Source of the DNA: Agrobacterium larrymoorei
GTDB lineage: Bacteria > Pseudomonadota > Alphaproteobacteria > Rhizobiales > Rhizobiaceae
Length of the DNA stretch: 64,000 nucleotides
Direction of reading: 5' to 3'
Assembly: GCF_013322225.1 (NCBI RefSeq)
Contig: NZ_JAAMFB010000010.1
Location: forward strand, 186,001 to 250,000
Below, one piece after another: positions 47,148-56,174 of this stretch. How positions within the stretch are numbered: the first letter of the stretch is position 1; each line of letters begins with the position of its first letter. The translations under genes and the position numbers were made by a program. The notes under the pieces were generated by a model. The model did no database searches. It saw nothing but the letters and a program-made list of their open reading frames with translations, and had not been told where the DNA came from.

Positions 47148-47852
47148 ATGTCGGCAGAAAAGGTAGCTGTAGTAACGGCGGGTGGCAGCGGTATGGGTGC
47201 GGCTGTCGCAAAACGTTTCGCGCAGGACGGTTACAAGGTCGCCATCCTGTCGTCTTCCGGCAAAGGCGAGGCCTTGGCGAAGGAACTCGGCGGCATCGGC
47301 GTCACAGGCTCCAACCAGTCCAATGAGGATATCCAGAAGCTTGCTGATCTGACGCTTGAAAAATTCGGACGCATCGATGTGCTCGTCAATAGCGCCGGTC
47401 ATGGACCTCGCGCGCCGATCCTCGATATTACGGATGAGCAATGGCATACTGGCCTCGATGTCTACCTCATGAACGTCATCCGTCCGACCCGGATTATTAC
47501 GCCGACCATGGTCGCGCAGAAAAACGGCGTCATCATCAATATCTCGACAGCTTGGGCTTTCGAGCCGAGCGATATGTTCCCCACATCGGCGGTCTTCCGT
47601 GCAGGACTTGCGGCCTACACAAAGATTTTCGCGGACAAGTGCGCGCCGGATAATGTCCGCATAAACAACGTTCTGCCCGGCTGGATCGATAGCTTGCCTG
47701 CGACCGAGCAGCGCCGCGAAATGGTGCCGATGCAGCGCTATGGCAAAAGTGAAGAGATTGCCGCAACCGTGGCCTTTCTGGCTTCGGACGGTGGCGGTTA
47801 TATCACCGGGCAGAACATCCGCGTCGACGGCGGACTGACACGGTCGATATAA
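47148..47852 (+). CDS. SDR family protein with altered catalytic residues
   Basis: 234 residues. The cofactor loop TAGGSGMGAAVAKRFAQDG is typical (family: TGxxxGxG), NSAGHGPRAP is the NAG motif and the C-terminal GGYITGQNIRVDGGLTRSI is normal for SDRs. The usual YxxxK, however, is replaced: counting back from the conserved AYTKIFA, the expected Tyr and Lys positions hold Ser and Arg (SAVFR). It may bind cofactor without classical catalysis or use another mechanism. AGGAAAG precedes the ATG. Function not assigned. Confidence 0.85.
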   Translation: MSAEKVAVVTAGGSGMGAAVAKRFAQDGYKVAILSSSGKGEALAKELGGIGVTGSNQSNEDIQKLADLTLEKFGRIDVLVNSAGHGPRAPILDITDEQWHTGLDVYLMNVIRPTRIITPTMVAQKNGVIINISTAWAFEPSDMFPTSAVFRAGLAAYTKIFADKCAPDNVRINNVLPGWIDSLPATEQRREMVPMQRYGKSEEIAATVAFLASDGGGYITGQNIRVDGGLTRSI

Positions 47853-47974
47853 ATTTTAAGATCAAGGAAACCGGGAGGATATTCGTTTCGTTGTAGTATG
47901 GCGGCGGAACGTCTTTCGGGCATGTGTGTCACTGGCATACCACCGGGTCGTAGCGTCTTTTTTTATAAGGGCTT

Positions 47975-50017
47975 ATGATTTTGGTCAATTTCATCGACGG
48001 CGACGATCTGACGGCACATTCGATTTCGGTTCTTTCCGTCAGTGATCTAGATCGTTTGGAGGCTCTGGAAGAGCTTCACATCATGGACACTGCGCCAGAG
48101 CCGGTTTTTGACGACATTGTAGCAATCGCAACAGCAGTCTGTGAAACACCGGTTGCTCTTATCAGCCTCATCGAGCAGGAGCGACAGTGGTTCAAGGCGC
48201 GTATCGGTTTCGAGCCATCAGAGACCCCCATCAATCAGTCCGTCTGCGCGCATGCAACAAAGTCTGATGATCTTCTGGTCATACCCGATCTGATGCAGGA
48301 CAGCAGAACGGAAAGCAACACGCTGGTAACATGTGCCCCGTTCATTCGTTTTTATGCAGGAGCGCCGCTGATACTGTCGGACGGCGTTGCGGTGGGAGCG
48401 CTATGTGTCATCGATTTCGTTCCAAGGCCTGAAGGCCTCACCTGTACTCAGCGGACCGTTCTGAAAGCTCTCGCCCGTCAGGTTTCGGCGCATATGGAGG
48501 TGCGTAGAATTTCCAGCCGCAAGGACGAACTGGTCAAGCGGCAGCGGCAGATCAACGCGATGATCCGTGAAAGCGTGAAAACGGCGCTTACGGCGCAGGA
48601 GGCAGGCCGTATCGGCACCTTCGATCTCGATATCGAGACAGGTAACATTCGAGTGTCGGCGGAGTTTTGCCGTATATTCGACGTGCCCTTTGCTGCGTCC
48701 TATCACGCCCGGCAGTTTGAAGAAATGCTTCATCCGGATGACCGGGGCATTCAGTCGACGGACGAAACGCGAAGGGAAGGCGTTTCGGTTGCCGTCGTTG
48801 AATATCGCATTGTCACCCAATCTCGTGGCGTGCGCTGGATTTGCCGCCACGCAACGTTCGAGCGCGATGCCAGCGGCAGGCCACGGAAGCTTCTTGGAAC
48901 AGTACAGGACATCACCAGGCAGAGACGTTCGGCAGAGCGGATGAAAACGCTGCTAGAACTGGGGGACAGGCTTCGCGATCTCAGTAGTCTGGAGGAGATC
49001 GCTTTTACGGCCGCCGAACTCATGGCACGTGCGCTTGATGCCACCCGTGCGGGGTTCGGTGTTGTCGATCCGTTGCGCGAGACTGTCATGATGCAGCCGG
49101 AGTGGCGCGCGCCCGGCGTCTCTTCGCTGGCTGGACTGCATCACTTCAGGAATTACGGCTCTTACATCGATGACTTGAAATCGGGGCTAAGCGTTGTCAT
49201 TCCCGACGTTACGACGGATGAACGGACACGAGAGTCGGCGGATGCGCTACTCGATCTCGGCATTCGTCAGTTGGTAAACGTTCCCATCATCGACCAGGGA
49301 CATCTTGCTCTGGTCGTCTTCGTGCATCACCACGGCGTCTTTGAATGGACGGAGGAGGATCTGGCTTTCGTCCGCAGCTTTGGGGATCGAATTCAGAGTG
49401 CTATCGGTCGGTTGCGTGCAGAAGCCGAGCAGCACATTTTGAACCGTGAAATCGGCCACCGCCTGAAGAATGCCTTTGCAATGGTTCAGGCGATTGCAAA
49501 ACAAACTTTGAGGCCAGTAAAGGAAAGCGGCCCGGTTCTTAATTTCGAGCAACGGCTTCAAGCCCTAAGTTCCGCTCACGACATCCTGCTGGGTAACAAC
49601 TGGGCAAGCGCGGATGTGCGTGCTGTCCTTCACCGCGTGGTGGAAACCCTCGGTATGAGCGAAAGAATGGATATCGACGGGGAGGATATTTCCGTCAATG
49701 CCAAGGGTGCATTGTCACTGTCGCTGCTCTTGCACGAACTGACGACGAACGCTCTTAAATATGGCGCTCTTTCAACCGGTCATGGACGGGTAAAGGTCTC
49801 GTGGATAGTGGAAAACGGGCTGGAAGATGCGACTTTCCGCCTGAACTGGAAAGAGACGGGTGGTCCACCTGTGATAGAGCCGCAGTCCAGAGGTTTCGGC
49901 TCGCGCCTCATTTCCATGGGCTTGTTAGGAACCGGTAGTGTGGCAATGCGTTACTTAGGCCAAGGGTTGGAGGTGGAGATGACTGCACCACTCAACCAAT
50001 TGCAACAGGTAGCGTAA
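47975..50017 (+). CDS. HWE-family sensor histidine kinase with GAF and PAS domains
   Basis: 680 residues, soluble by appearance: an N-terminal GAF domain (about 25-170), a PAS domain (about 195-315, VEYRIVTQSRGVRWICRHAT), a second GAF (about 325-485), then the kinase: EIGHRLKNAFAMVQAIAKQT (about 492, phospho-accepting His), the N-box LHELTTNALKYGALS and LNWKETGGPPV with the WxE that names the family. HWE kinases are abundant in rhizobia and sense light, redox or stress. The cognate receiver starts three bases after its stop. A weak AAGG lies before the ATG. Confidence 0.9.
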   Translation: MILVNFIDGDDLTAHSISVLSVSDLDRLEALEELHIMDTAPEPVFDDIVAIATAVCETPVALISLIEQERQWFKARIGFEPSETPINQSVCAHATKSDDLLVIPDLMQDSRTESNTLVTCAPFIRFYAGAPLILSDGVAVGALCVIDFVPRPEGLTCTQRTVLKALARQVSAHMEVRRISSRKDELVKRQRQINAMIRESVKTALTAQEAGRIGTFDLDIETGNIRVSAEFCRIFDVPFAASYHARQFEEMLHPDDRGIQSTDETRREGVSVAVVEYRIVTQSRGVRWICRHATFERDASGRPRKLLGTVQDITRQRRSAERMKTLLELGDRLRDLSSLEEIAFTAAELMARALDATRAGFGVVDPLRETVMMQPEWRAPGVSSLAGLHHFRNYGSYIDDLKSGLSVVIPDVTTDERTRESADALLDLGIRQLVNVPIIDQGHLALVVFVHHHGVFEWTEEDLAFVRSFGDRIQSAIGRLRAEAEQHILNREIGHRLKNAFAMVQAIAKQTLRPVKESGPVLNFEQRLQALSSAHDILLGNNWASADVRAVLHRVVETLGMSERMDIDGEDISVNAKGALSLSLLLHELTTNALKYGALSTGHGRVKVSWIVENGLEDATFRLNWKETGGPPVIEPQSRGFGSRLISMGLLGTGSVAMRYLGQGLEVEMTAPLNQLQQVA

Positions 50018-50020
50018 CTC

Positions 50021-50398
50021 ATGGGCCAGCATAAACCATTTGCCAAACAGGTTGTACTTGTCGTGGAAGATGATCCGCTGCTGAGGATGATGGCTGTCGA
50101 TATGGTGGAAGACGCCGGCTTCGACACCCTTGAAGCAGGTGGGGCCGACGAGGCACTGGAAATCCTGGAGAGACGGTCTGATGTCGGCGTTCTCTTTACG
50201 GATATCGACATGCCCGGTAGCATGGACGGCGTTGAGCTTGCCAGATGCGCCTGTCGGATCGACAGGCCGATAAGCATTGTACTGACTTCCGGAAATCACT
50301 TTCTGGAGGGAGAAACGCTTCCACCGCATAGCGTATTCTTCGCGAAGCCTTATGACTTCGATAAGGTAACTGCGACATTGAAAAAAATCTCTTCCTGA
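50021..50398 (+). CDS. Single-domain response regulator, partner of the HWE kinase
   Basis: 125 residues. The receiver pattern is complete: VVLVVEDDPLLRMMAVDMVE, phosphoacceptor Asp in LFTDIDMPGSMDGVELAR, switch in IVLTSGNHF and Lys in FFAKPYDFDKV. The FTDIDMPGSMDG version is the one that pairs with HWE kinases. Three bases separate it from the kinase gene, so the two form one operon ended by the hairpin at 50439. Confidence 0.92.
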   Translation: MGQHKPFAKQVVLVVEDDPLLRMMAVDMVEDAGFDTLEAGGADEALEILERRSDVGVLFTDIDMPGSMDGVELARCACRIDRPISIVLTSGNHFLEGETLPPHSVFFAKPYDFDKVTATLKKISS

Positions 50399-50438
50399 AG
50401 AAATCAGCCCAATTTGCGCTGGTATTTACTTTTTCAGT

Positions 50439-50462
50439 AACCATCCGTGGAGATGGTTTTGG
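50439..50462 (+). terminator. Terminator after the HWE kinase-regulator operon
   Basis: AACCATC-CGTGGA-GATGGTT makes a seven-base-pair stem followed by TT and a G-rich end. A short T tract makes it modest. Confidence 0.55.
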
Positions 50463-50526
50463 AAATTAATTATTCTGAAAATTTGAATGATTATCATTTT
50501 CCCCAATATTGATCTTGGGGGATTAA

Positions 50527-51360
50527 ATGAACTTTCTTGGCATAACGGGCATGCAGTATTCTGGTCTGCCTTTTGAAGATACGCGTATTCTGCTGGCCGA
50601 AGACTCCAATGTCTTTACGCAGATGATCGGTGCGCGTTTAAAGGAATTACTCGGCCTTACTGTCGAAGTTTGCCGAAACTACGAAGAACTGATGGAATGC
50701 TATGAGCATTCGACCGAGAAGGTCACACTTGCCATTTCCAACATCAATCTTCCTGGTGCTGAAAACGGCGAAGCACTGAACTACCTGATCGATCTCTCGA
50801 TCCCGACGATCGTTTTCACCAGCACGTTCCACGAAGACACCCGCGAAAAACTGCTGACCAAGGAAGTCGTGGACTACATCCTCAAGGACAACGTTTTCGC
50901 CGTGGATATGCTGACGGAATCGGTCTGCCGCTTCCTCACCAACCATCGCCACCATGTTCTGATCGTCGACGACAGCCCAACGGCCCGCGCACTGCTATCG
51001 AGCCGCCTCAAGCGTTATAATTTCCGCGTAAGCCTTGCTGAAAGCGGCGCGAAAGCAATCGAAATTCTGAAGAAAAACCCGGATATCGGCCTTGTCGTTA
51101 CCGATTACAACATGCCGGATATCGATGGTTTCGAACTGACCCGCCGCATCCGTACCGTGCGCGGTTCGCATGAGTTGCGCATTATCGGCGTCTCTTCGTC
51201 TACAAACAGGCTGCTTTCGGCCCGTTTCCTGAAGGCTGGCGGTAACGACTTTATGCTGCGCCCGTTCATCGACGAGGAATTCTATTGCCGCGTCAACCAG
51301 AACCTCGATACGCTGGTACAAATCCAGTCCGCTCGCTTGGGCGGGAAACGCGCCGCATAA
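50527..51360 (+). CDS. Double receiver-domain response regulator without output domain
   Basis: 277 residues holding two receiver domains. The first (about 18-125) begins DTRILLAEDSNVFTQMIGAR but has ISNINLPGAENGEALN where LVxxDxxLP is expected, so the phosphoacceptor Asp is Asn. The second (about 140-270) is complete: VLIVDDSPTARALLSSRLKR, LVVTDYNMPDIDGFEL and the Lys region FMLRPFIDEEF (Arg-Pro in place of Lys-Pro). No output domain follows; in many relatives a GGDEF would. It may be a phosphate sink or adaptor. Not in the operon of the HWE kinase, since a hairpin lies between. Confidence 0.88.
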   Translation: MNFLGITGMQYSGLPFEDTRILLAEDSNVFTQMIGARLKELLGLTVEVCRNYEELMECYEHSTEKVTLAISNINLPGAENGEALNYLIDLSIPTIVFTSTFHEDTREKLLTKEVVDYILKDNVFAVDMLTESVCRFLTNHRHHVLIVDDSPTARALLSSRLKRYNFRVSLAESGAKAIEILKKNPDIGLVVTDYNMPDIDGFELTRRIRTVRGSHELRIIGVSSSTNRLLSARFLKAGGNDFMLRPFIDEEFYCRVNQNLDTLVQIQSARLGGKRAA

Positions 51361-51368
51361 TTGTGTGA

Positions 51369-51398
51369 GCGCAATAGTGGACGGTTCCGCTATTGCGC
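51369..51398. terminator. Perfect hairpin overlapping the stop codon of the AhpD-like gene
   Basis: GCGCAATAG (51369-51377) and CTATTGCGC (51390-51398) are complementary with the loop TGGACGGTTCCG, in which GG and CC can pair further. No T tract follows. Bidirectional ending of the convergent genes is likely. Confidence 0.6.
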
Positions 51399-51983
51399 GT
51401 CCTCTATCGGTCTGCCAATGGCAAGTTCGTTCGCCAAACTAGGCCCCAGCTTTTTCACATAAGCTGGGTCTGCATTGGTACCCATTGCGTCCAGGATCTT
51501 GGAAAAGAAACATCTGGCCGCAGCCGCAGCCGCAATATCGAATATTTCGGCATCGGTTAAGGCAAGGTTCTTCAGCGCATCGATGTCGGCTTGCGTCGTT
51601 GATGTGGCGTCGTGCACCACTTTGGCTGCAAAATGCATGATCGCCCGTTCCTGATCGTCGATTGGAGCATCCGGTGCATCATGGATGATTGCCGTGAGTT
51701 CCGCTTCCGAAAGACCTTCACGCAACAGAACGGAGCCATGCGCCAGCATGCAATAGGATGAACGGAGTTCGCGTGCTGCTGCCAGCGTTACGAGTTCGTA
51801 GCGCCGGATTTCCATATTGCCGCGCAGGTTGACGAGTAGGTTGCTCCAGCTTTCCATCACCTCCGGGCGGTGCCCGAACGTGCGATACATGTTCGGCAGG
51901 TAACCGTAGGTTTCCTCAGCGCCCCGATACATTTCGGCAGTTTTGCGGCTGACCTTGGGTTCAGGTGTATCGATGAACGGCAT
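51390..51983 (-). CDS. AhpD-like / carboxymuconolactone-decarboxylase-family protein
   Basis: 197 residues of the peroxidase-related AhpD-like fold. The motif region reads ELRSSYCMLAHGSVLLREGL: the Glu, one Cys and His are kept, but the CxxC partner Cys is replaced by Ser, so classical two-cysteine peroxidase chemistry is not possible. This single-Cys form belongs to the peroxidase-related subfamily. The PLD-like gene ends 21 bases upstream, so both are one transcript. Confidence 0.88.
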   Translation of the reverse strand: MPFIDTPEPKVSRKTAEMYRGAEETYGYLPNMYRTFGHRPEVMESWSNLLVNLRGNMEIRRYELVTLAAARELRSSYCMLAHGSVLLREGLSEAELTAIIHDAPDAPIDDQERAIMHFAAKVVHDATSTTQADIDALKNLALTDAEIFDIAAAAAARCFFSKILDAMGTNADPAYVKKLGPSLANELAIGRPIEDAQ

Positions 51984-52004
51984 GATAGTCCCTCCTGGCG
52001 TTTA

Positions 52005-53561
52005 TTAGAGCTGCGATTCAAGCGGTAAAATGCCCATGCAAAAGGCAATGACCCGTCTCATGGGACTGGCATAGGGCTCGCTGGAATATTGACGAGGCTC
52101 ACCCTTTACCAGTCCTTTCCAAACGAGCCGTCGCCGTGCGTTCAACTCCAGCTCGAAGCTCATCTCGCGGCGGGTTTCTTCCTGGAAAATCTCATCCATG
52201 GTTCTGACCAGATCGGGACAGGTAAACAAAACGCCCATCTCAGTATTCAGTGACATCGATCTGGGATCAAAATTCAGCGAGCCGACGAAGCCGGTTGTGG
52301 CATCGCGGGTGAAGGCTTTCGTATGAAGGCTGGCCTGTCCGGAGCCGCGTAATGTAAAGCCCTTGGACTGATCTGCCTGCCTGCGGAGTTCAAAGAGCGC
52401 GATCTTGTTAAGCAATAGCGGTCTACGGTAACGCGCATATCCGGCATGAACGGCTGCCACATCCGTCGCCGCCAGCGAATTGGTCAGCACTTGAACGGAG
52501 ACGCCGGCTGCCGAAAGGCGGGAAAATATTTCTACGCCCTTCAGGCCCGGAATGAAGTAAGGCGACGTAATCCGCAGTTCCTTCTGCGTCTCTTCCATGA
52601 CAGGTAGAAGCGTTTCCATGAGATAGTTATGGCCGCTCTTGCGCTTGCCTCCGGCCTTTTCAGGTGGGTCCGCCACGACTGTGGCGGTCTCCACCCAGCA
52701 AAGGCGGTTCGACATCAGAAAGCTTTCAGAATGATGCTGGCTCTCCACGCGCGCTAGATAAGGTCTGGCGGCTTCGCTCGATGCCAGAACGTCCATTCTC
52801 CGGCGAAGCCGTGCCAGACGGCTGGGGCGACGTGCCAGAAGCGAGCGTACGGGAATGGCGACCGCGCTGTTCCAGTAATCGTCGAATATTTCTTCCGCCT
52901 GTGCGATCGCATCGCCATGCGCGATGATATCGAAGTCGCGAAAGTTTGCCTGCTCGGCGGCGTCGAAATAGGCATCGCCGATGTTACGACCGCCTACAAT
53001 CAGCACGCGACCATCTGCGATCCATGCCTTGTTGTGCATGCGCCGATTGACACTGCGAAAGCGCCACATGACTTCGATACCCCGCCGAAACATGTTTTCT
53101 CTGGCTTTGGTGGGGTTGAACAGCCTGAGTTCGATATTGGGATGGCTGTCGATGGCTTTAAACGCGCGGTCGGGCATGGTGACGCCAAGGTCATCCAGCA
53201 GCAGACGTACTCGTACGCCCCGGTCCGCCGCCGCGAGCACCTCTCGCATCATCAGAGTGCCGGTGAGATCAGAGTTCCACATGTAATACATAAGATCGAG
53301 GCTGCGCCCGGCGGCTCTGGCGGAGGCAACGCGGACGGCGAAAGCATCGAGATTGGATTGCACCAGGCCAAGTGCGTTATTCTGTTTGCCCGAAGCGTGC
53401 AGGTTTGCCCAGTGTCGATCCAGCGGGGTCTGATCCTGCGTTGGAGGCAGCGCCATCGAGGCGATTTTGGTGACGGCCCTTTCCTGATGGCGGGAAGCAA
53501 TCATCAAGGCCAACCCGACCAGAACGACCAGAACCACGATTGCGATGACGATGGCAGTCAC
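52005..53561 (-). CDS. Phospholipase D-like / cardiolipin synthase-type protein
   Basis: 518 residues with an N-terminal membrane helix (MTAIVIAIVVLVVLVGLALM) and two HKD motifs: HNKAWIADGRVLIVGGRN near residue 174 and HTKAFTRDATTGFVGSLNFD near 411. This two-HKD plan is that of cardiolipin synthases and PLD-superfamily phosphodiesterases, with length near 500. It resembles the YmdC/ClsC group in its single N-terminal anchor; the exact substrate is unproven. Last-but-one gene of a minus-strand pair with the AhpD-like protein. Confidence 0.88.
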   Translation of the reverse strand: MTAIVIAIVVLVVLVGLALMIASRHQERAVTKIASMALPPTQDQTPLDRHWANLHASGKQNNALGLVQSNLDAFAVRVASARAAGRSLDLMYYMWNSDLTGTLMMREVLAAADRGVRVRLLLDDLGVTMPDRAFKAIDSHPNIELRLFNPTKARENMFRRGIEVMWRFRSVNRRMHNKAWIADGRVLIVGGRNIGDAYFDAAEQANFRDFDIIAHGDAIAQAEEIFDDYWNSAVAIPVRSLLARRPSRLARLRRRMDVLASSEAARPYLARVESQHHSESFLMSNRLCWVETATVVADPPEKAGGKRKSGHNYLMETLLPVMEETQKELRITSPYFIPGLKGVEIFSRLSAAGVSVQVLTNSLAATDVAAVHAGYARYRRPLLLNKIALFELRRQADQSKGFTLRGSGQASLHTKAFTRDATTGFVGSLNFDPRSMSLNTEMGVLFTCPDLVRTMDEIFQEETRREMSFELELNARRRLVWKGLVKGEPRQYSSEPYASPMRRVIAFCMGILPLESQL

Positions 53562-53847
53562 GATATTTCCCTTTGAACCCTGCGAGCCTAACGCACGGGC
53601 AACAAAATCGTTCGCGATAATATCGCGCTCGCACTGGCGCTATGCCCTAGTCATGTTTCGGCGCTCGTCTTCGTGCCTCTGAGGTGAAGATGGGCCGGAT
53701 CATTTTACTTGAAAAAACTCGCTTCGATCTTTAGCCCATAATCGTGACGAGAGCGGCTTGCGTCCATACGGATGCACGGCGATCTAATTCTTTAAATCTG
53801 CGCATCGTGTTATCGATGCTGCAGCGGGCAAGGATTTATGCTGAAGC

Positions 53848-55656
53848 ATGGCGATGATTGAAGCTGTCGATGCCGTTCCCAGAGCCTTTCTTGGCGTGGA
53901 GCGGTCGGCAACGGAGCAGAGGTGGATGTCACGGCTGGATCAGGCCGGACAGAACCGCGCGCTCGCCATGTCCCAGGTTCACGGCATACCGGAACTCATT
54001 GCCCGCGTGCTGGCCGGGCGCGGCGTCGGTGTGGACGACGCACTGGCGTTTCTCGATCCGACGCTTCGTTCTCTCATGCCAGATCCAAGCAAATTGACCG
54101 ATTGCGAGAAGGCGGCAGAGCGTCTGGCGAATGCCATCGAGCGAAATGAGAAGGTCGCGATCTTTGGCGATTACGACGTGGATGGTGCCGCGTCATCGGC
54201 ACTGATGTACCGCTTTCTGCATCATTTCGGGCTTGAGCCTGAAATCTACATCCCTGACCGTATTTTCGAAGGTTATGGTCCGAATCCAGCCGCCATGCAG
54301 CAGCTTGCCGCCAATGGCGCAACGCTGATCGTAACGGTCGACTGTGGTTCCACGAGCCATGAGTCGCTCGCCGCAGCGCGCGATGCGGGCACTGATGTCG
54401 TTGTTATCGACCATCACCAGGTTGGAACGGAATTGCCGCCTGCTGTGGCGCTGGTCAATCCCAATCGTGAAGACGATCTTTCGGGGCAGGGTCATCTCTG
54501 CGCGGCGGGCGTTGTCTTCCTCGTGCTGGTAGCGACGTTGCGCGTGCTGAAAGACCGGAAGAACCGGGCAGCCTTCATGCTCGATCTTCTGACCATGCTT
54601 GATATCGTGGCGCTCGCGACCGTGTGCGATGTTGTTCCGCTAAAGGGCTTGAACCGGGCCTATGTCGTCAAAGGTCTGATCGCCGCACGTCATATGAATA
54701 ATGTCGGGCTGGCGGCTCTCTTCAAGAAGGCTGGTCTCGGTGGTCCGGTCACGCCTTATCATTTTGGCTTTTTGATCGGTCCACGCATCAATGCCGGTGG
54801 TCGCATTGGCGACGCCGCTTTGGGTAGCCGGTTGCTGACGCTGGACGATTCCACTCAAGCCGAGGTGATTGCCGAAAAGCTGGATGAGTTGAACCGCGAG
54901 CGGCAGGCGATGGAAGCCGTCATGCTGGCCGAGGCCGAAGCTGAGGCGCTGTTCGAGTATGGAGATGGGTCCGGTGCCGGTGTCATCGTCACGGCGCGGG
55001 AGAACTGGCACCCCGGCATCGTCGGGCTTCTCGCCTCTCGTCTGAAGGATCGCTTCCGTCGTCCAGCCTTCGCAATAGCTTTCGACTCTCAAGGCAAAGG
55101 CACCGGCTCTGGTCGCTCCATCAACGGCTTCGATATGGGTCGCATGGTGCGCGGCGCCGTCGATGCCGGTCTGCTGGTCAAAGGTGGAGGTCACGCCATG
55201 GCGGCGGGTCTTACCGTCGAGCGCGCCAATCTGGGGCGTCTGCGTACATTCTTCGAAGAGGCAGCGCAGAAAACGGTATCTCAGCTTGTCGAAAATAGTA
55301 TGTTGAAGATCGACGGCGCTATCGGCGCATCGGGCGCGACGCTTGACCTTATCGATCAATTGGAACAGGCGGGACCATATGGCTCCGGCCACGCACAGCC
55401 TATCTTCGCCGTGCCAGCACATCGCTTGCGCGACGTTCGCATCGTCGGCACGTCGCACATCAAGATCACGCTCGAAGCACTGGATGGTTCTAGGCTGGAT
55501 GGCATCGCATTCCGCGCCACCGACGCGCCGCTGGGTCAGATGCTGATGAATGCACGAGGTCGCCAGATTCACGTCGCGGGCACGTTAGGCGCGGAGCAAT
55601 GGCAGGGCCAGAAAAGGGTTCAGCTGCGTATCATCGACGCTGCGTTCGCACCGTAA
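53848..55656 (+). CDS. recJ: Single-stranded-DNA-specific exonuclease RecJ
   Basis: 602 residues. The DHH motif is VIDHHQVGTELPP near residue 189 and the first metal motif IFGDYDVDGAASSALM near 108; DHHA1 includes GGGHAMAAGLTVERANLGRL near 450. The C-terminal OB-fold follows. RecJ is a 5'-3' exonuclease in recombination and mismatch repair. ATG at 53848 has no ribosome site of note; TTTATGCTGAAGC precedes it. Divergent from the PLD gene with a 286-base gap, in which I see no gene. Confidence 0.96.
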   Translation: MAMIEAVDAVPRAFLGVERSATEQRWMSRLDQAGQNRALAMSQVHGIPELIARVLAGRGVGVDDALAFLDPTLRSLMPDPSKLTDCEKAAERLANAIERNEKVAIFGDYDVDGAASSALMYRFLHHFGLEPEIYIPDRIFEGYGPNPAAMQQLAANGATLIVTVDCGSTSHESLAAARDAGTDVVVIDHHQVGTELPPAVALVNPNREDDLSGQGHLCAAGVVFLVLVATLRVLKDRKNRAAFMLDLLTMLDIVALATVCDVVPLKGLNRAYVVKGLIAARHMNNVGLAALFKKAGLGGPVTPYHFGFLIGPRINAGGRIGDAALGSRLLTLDDSTQAEVIAEKLDELNRERQAMEAVMLAEAEAEALFEYGDGSGAGVIVTARENWHPGIVGLLASRLKDRFRRPAFAIAFDSQGKGTGSGRSINGFDMGRMVRGAVDAGLLVKGGGHAMAAGLTVERANLGRLRTFFEEAAQKTVSQLVENSMLKIDGAIGASGATLDLIDQLEQAGPYGSGHAQPIFAVPAHRLRDVRIVGTSHIKITLEALDGSRLDGIAFRATDAPLGQMLMNARGRQIHVAGTLGAEQWQGQKRVQLRIIDAAFAP

Positions 55657-55746
55657 AGCGATCAATAAACGGCTGAGTTCGACCTCAAGCTGTCCTAAAA
55701 GATAGCTTTAATAAATTGGTGTATCTCTAGGATATTTATGAAGAAA

Positions 55747-55821
55747 TGGTACGCCCTAGGGGAGTCGAACCCCTCTTTTCAGAATGAAAATCTGACGTCC
55801 TAACCGATAGACGAAGGGCGC
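55747..55821 (-). tRNA. tRNA-Glu (anticodon UUC)
   Basis: Read on the minus strand, 75 bases including the encoded CCA: acceptor arms GCGCCCT and AGGGCGT close the molecule, the D-arm follows, the anticodon loop TTTTCAT is flanked by complementary bases and carries TTC at its centre, and the T-arm has GGTTCGACTCC. This decodes GAA/GAG. A G-U pair closes the acceptor stem (G1-U72), common for this tRNA. Confidence 0.96.
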
Positions 55822-55840
55822 GTACCGTTGCGGTGGGGGC

Positions 55841-55869
55841 CTTATAGTCAGGCATGAGATTCTCCGCAA
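55841..55869 (-). promoter_or_regulatory. Promoter of tRNA-Glu
   Basis: On the minus strand TTGCGG (complement of 55864-55869) and TATAAG (complement of 55841-55846) are exactly 17 bases apart, about 20 bases before the tRNA start. Good spacing and good -10. Confidence 0.6.
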
Positions 55870-55983
55870 GCGGCAAATTTCATTTTTTTGCATTTGTGTG
55901 AAATTTTTCGGAGCCGATGCGGCGTCTGTGAAAAACGCGGCTCGGCTAGTCTAGCGAAAAACTCACTTGTCAGGGAGAGGGGG

Positions 55984-56041
55984 GAAGCGTGAGGACGCGT
56001 TGGGATCAGGGGCTTCCCGTTTGATCGCGTCCTCACGCTTC
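55984..56041. repeat. Perfect 16-base inverted repeat with an alternative pairing
   Basis: GAAGCGTGAGGACGCG (55984-55999) is complementary to CGCGTCCTCACGCTTC (56026-56041) over all sixteen bases, loop of 26. Within the loop GCTTCCC (56012-56018) can pair instead with GGGAAGC (55982-55988), sharing bases with the left arm. It is not followed by a T tract. Confidence 0.7.
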
Positions 56042-56107
56042 ATCGGGGGGACACGACAGGAACGGGCGGAAGAAAATTTGGTTCCGGAGAGCACCGAAAT
56101 TTGCCGG

Positions 56108-56146
56108 ATAAAACAAAGCCGCCCGCAACTTTCGTTACGGGCGGCT
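56108..56146 (-). terminator. Terminator of the DUF3126 gene
   Basis: On the minus strand AGCCGCCCG pairs with CGGGCGGCT around a twelve-base loop and is followed by TTTGTTTTA. It begins about 30 bases after the DUF3126 stop. Confidence 0.85.
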
Positions 56147-56174
56147 GAAAACCAAAGGTATCACCGAGGGGTGA

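Noticed and set aside
53562-53847. Possible gene in the gap between the PLD-like gene and recJ
   Set aside because: No open frame with start, ribosome site and family pattern was seen; it is taken as a divergent promoter region.
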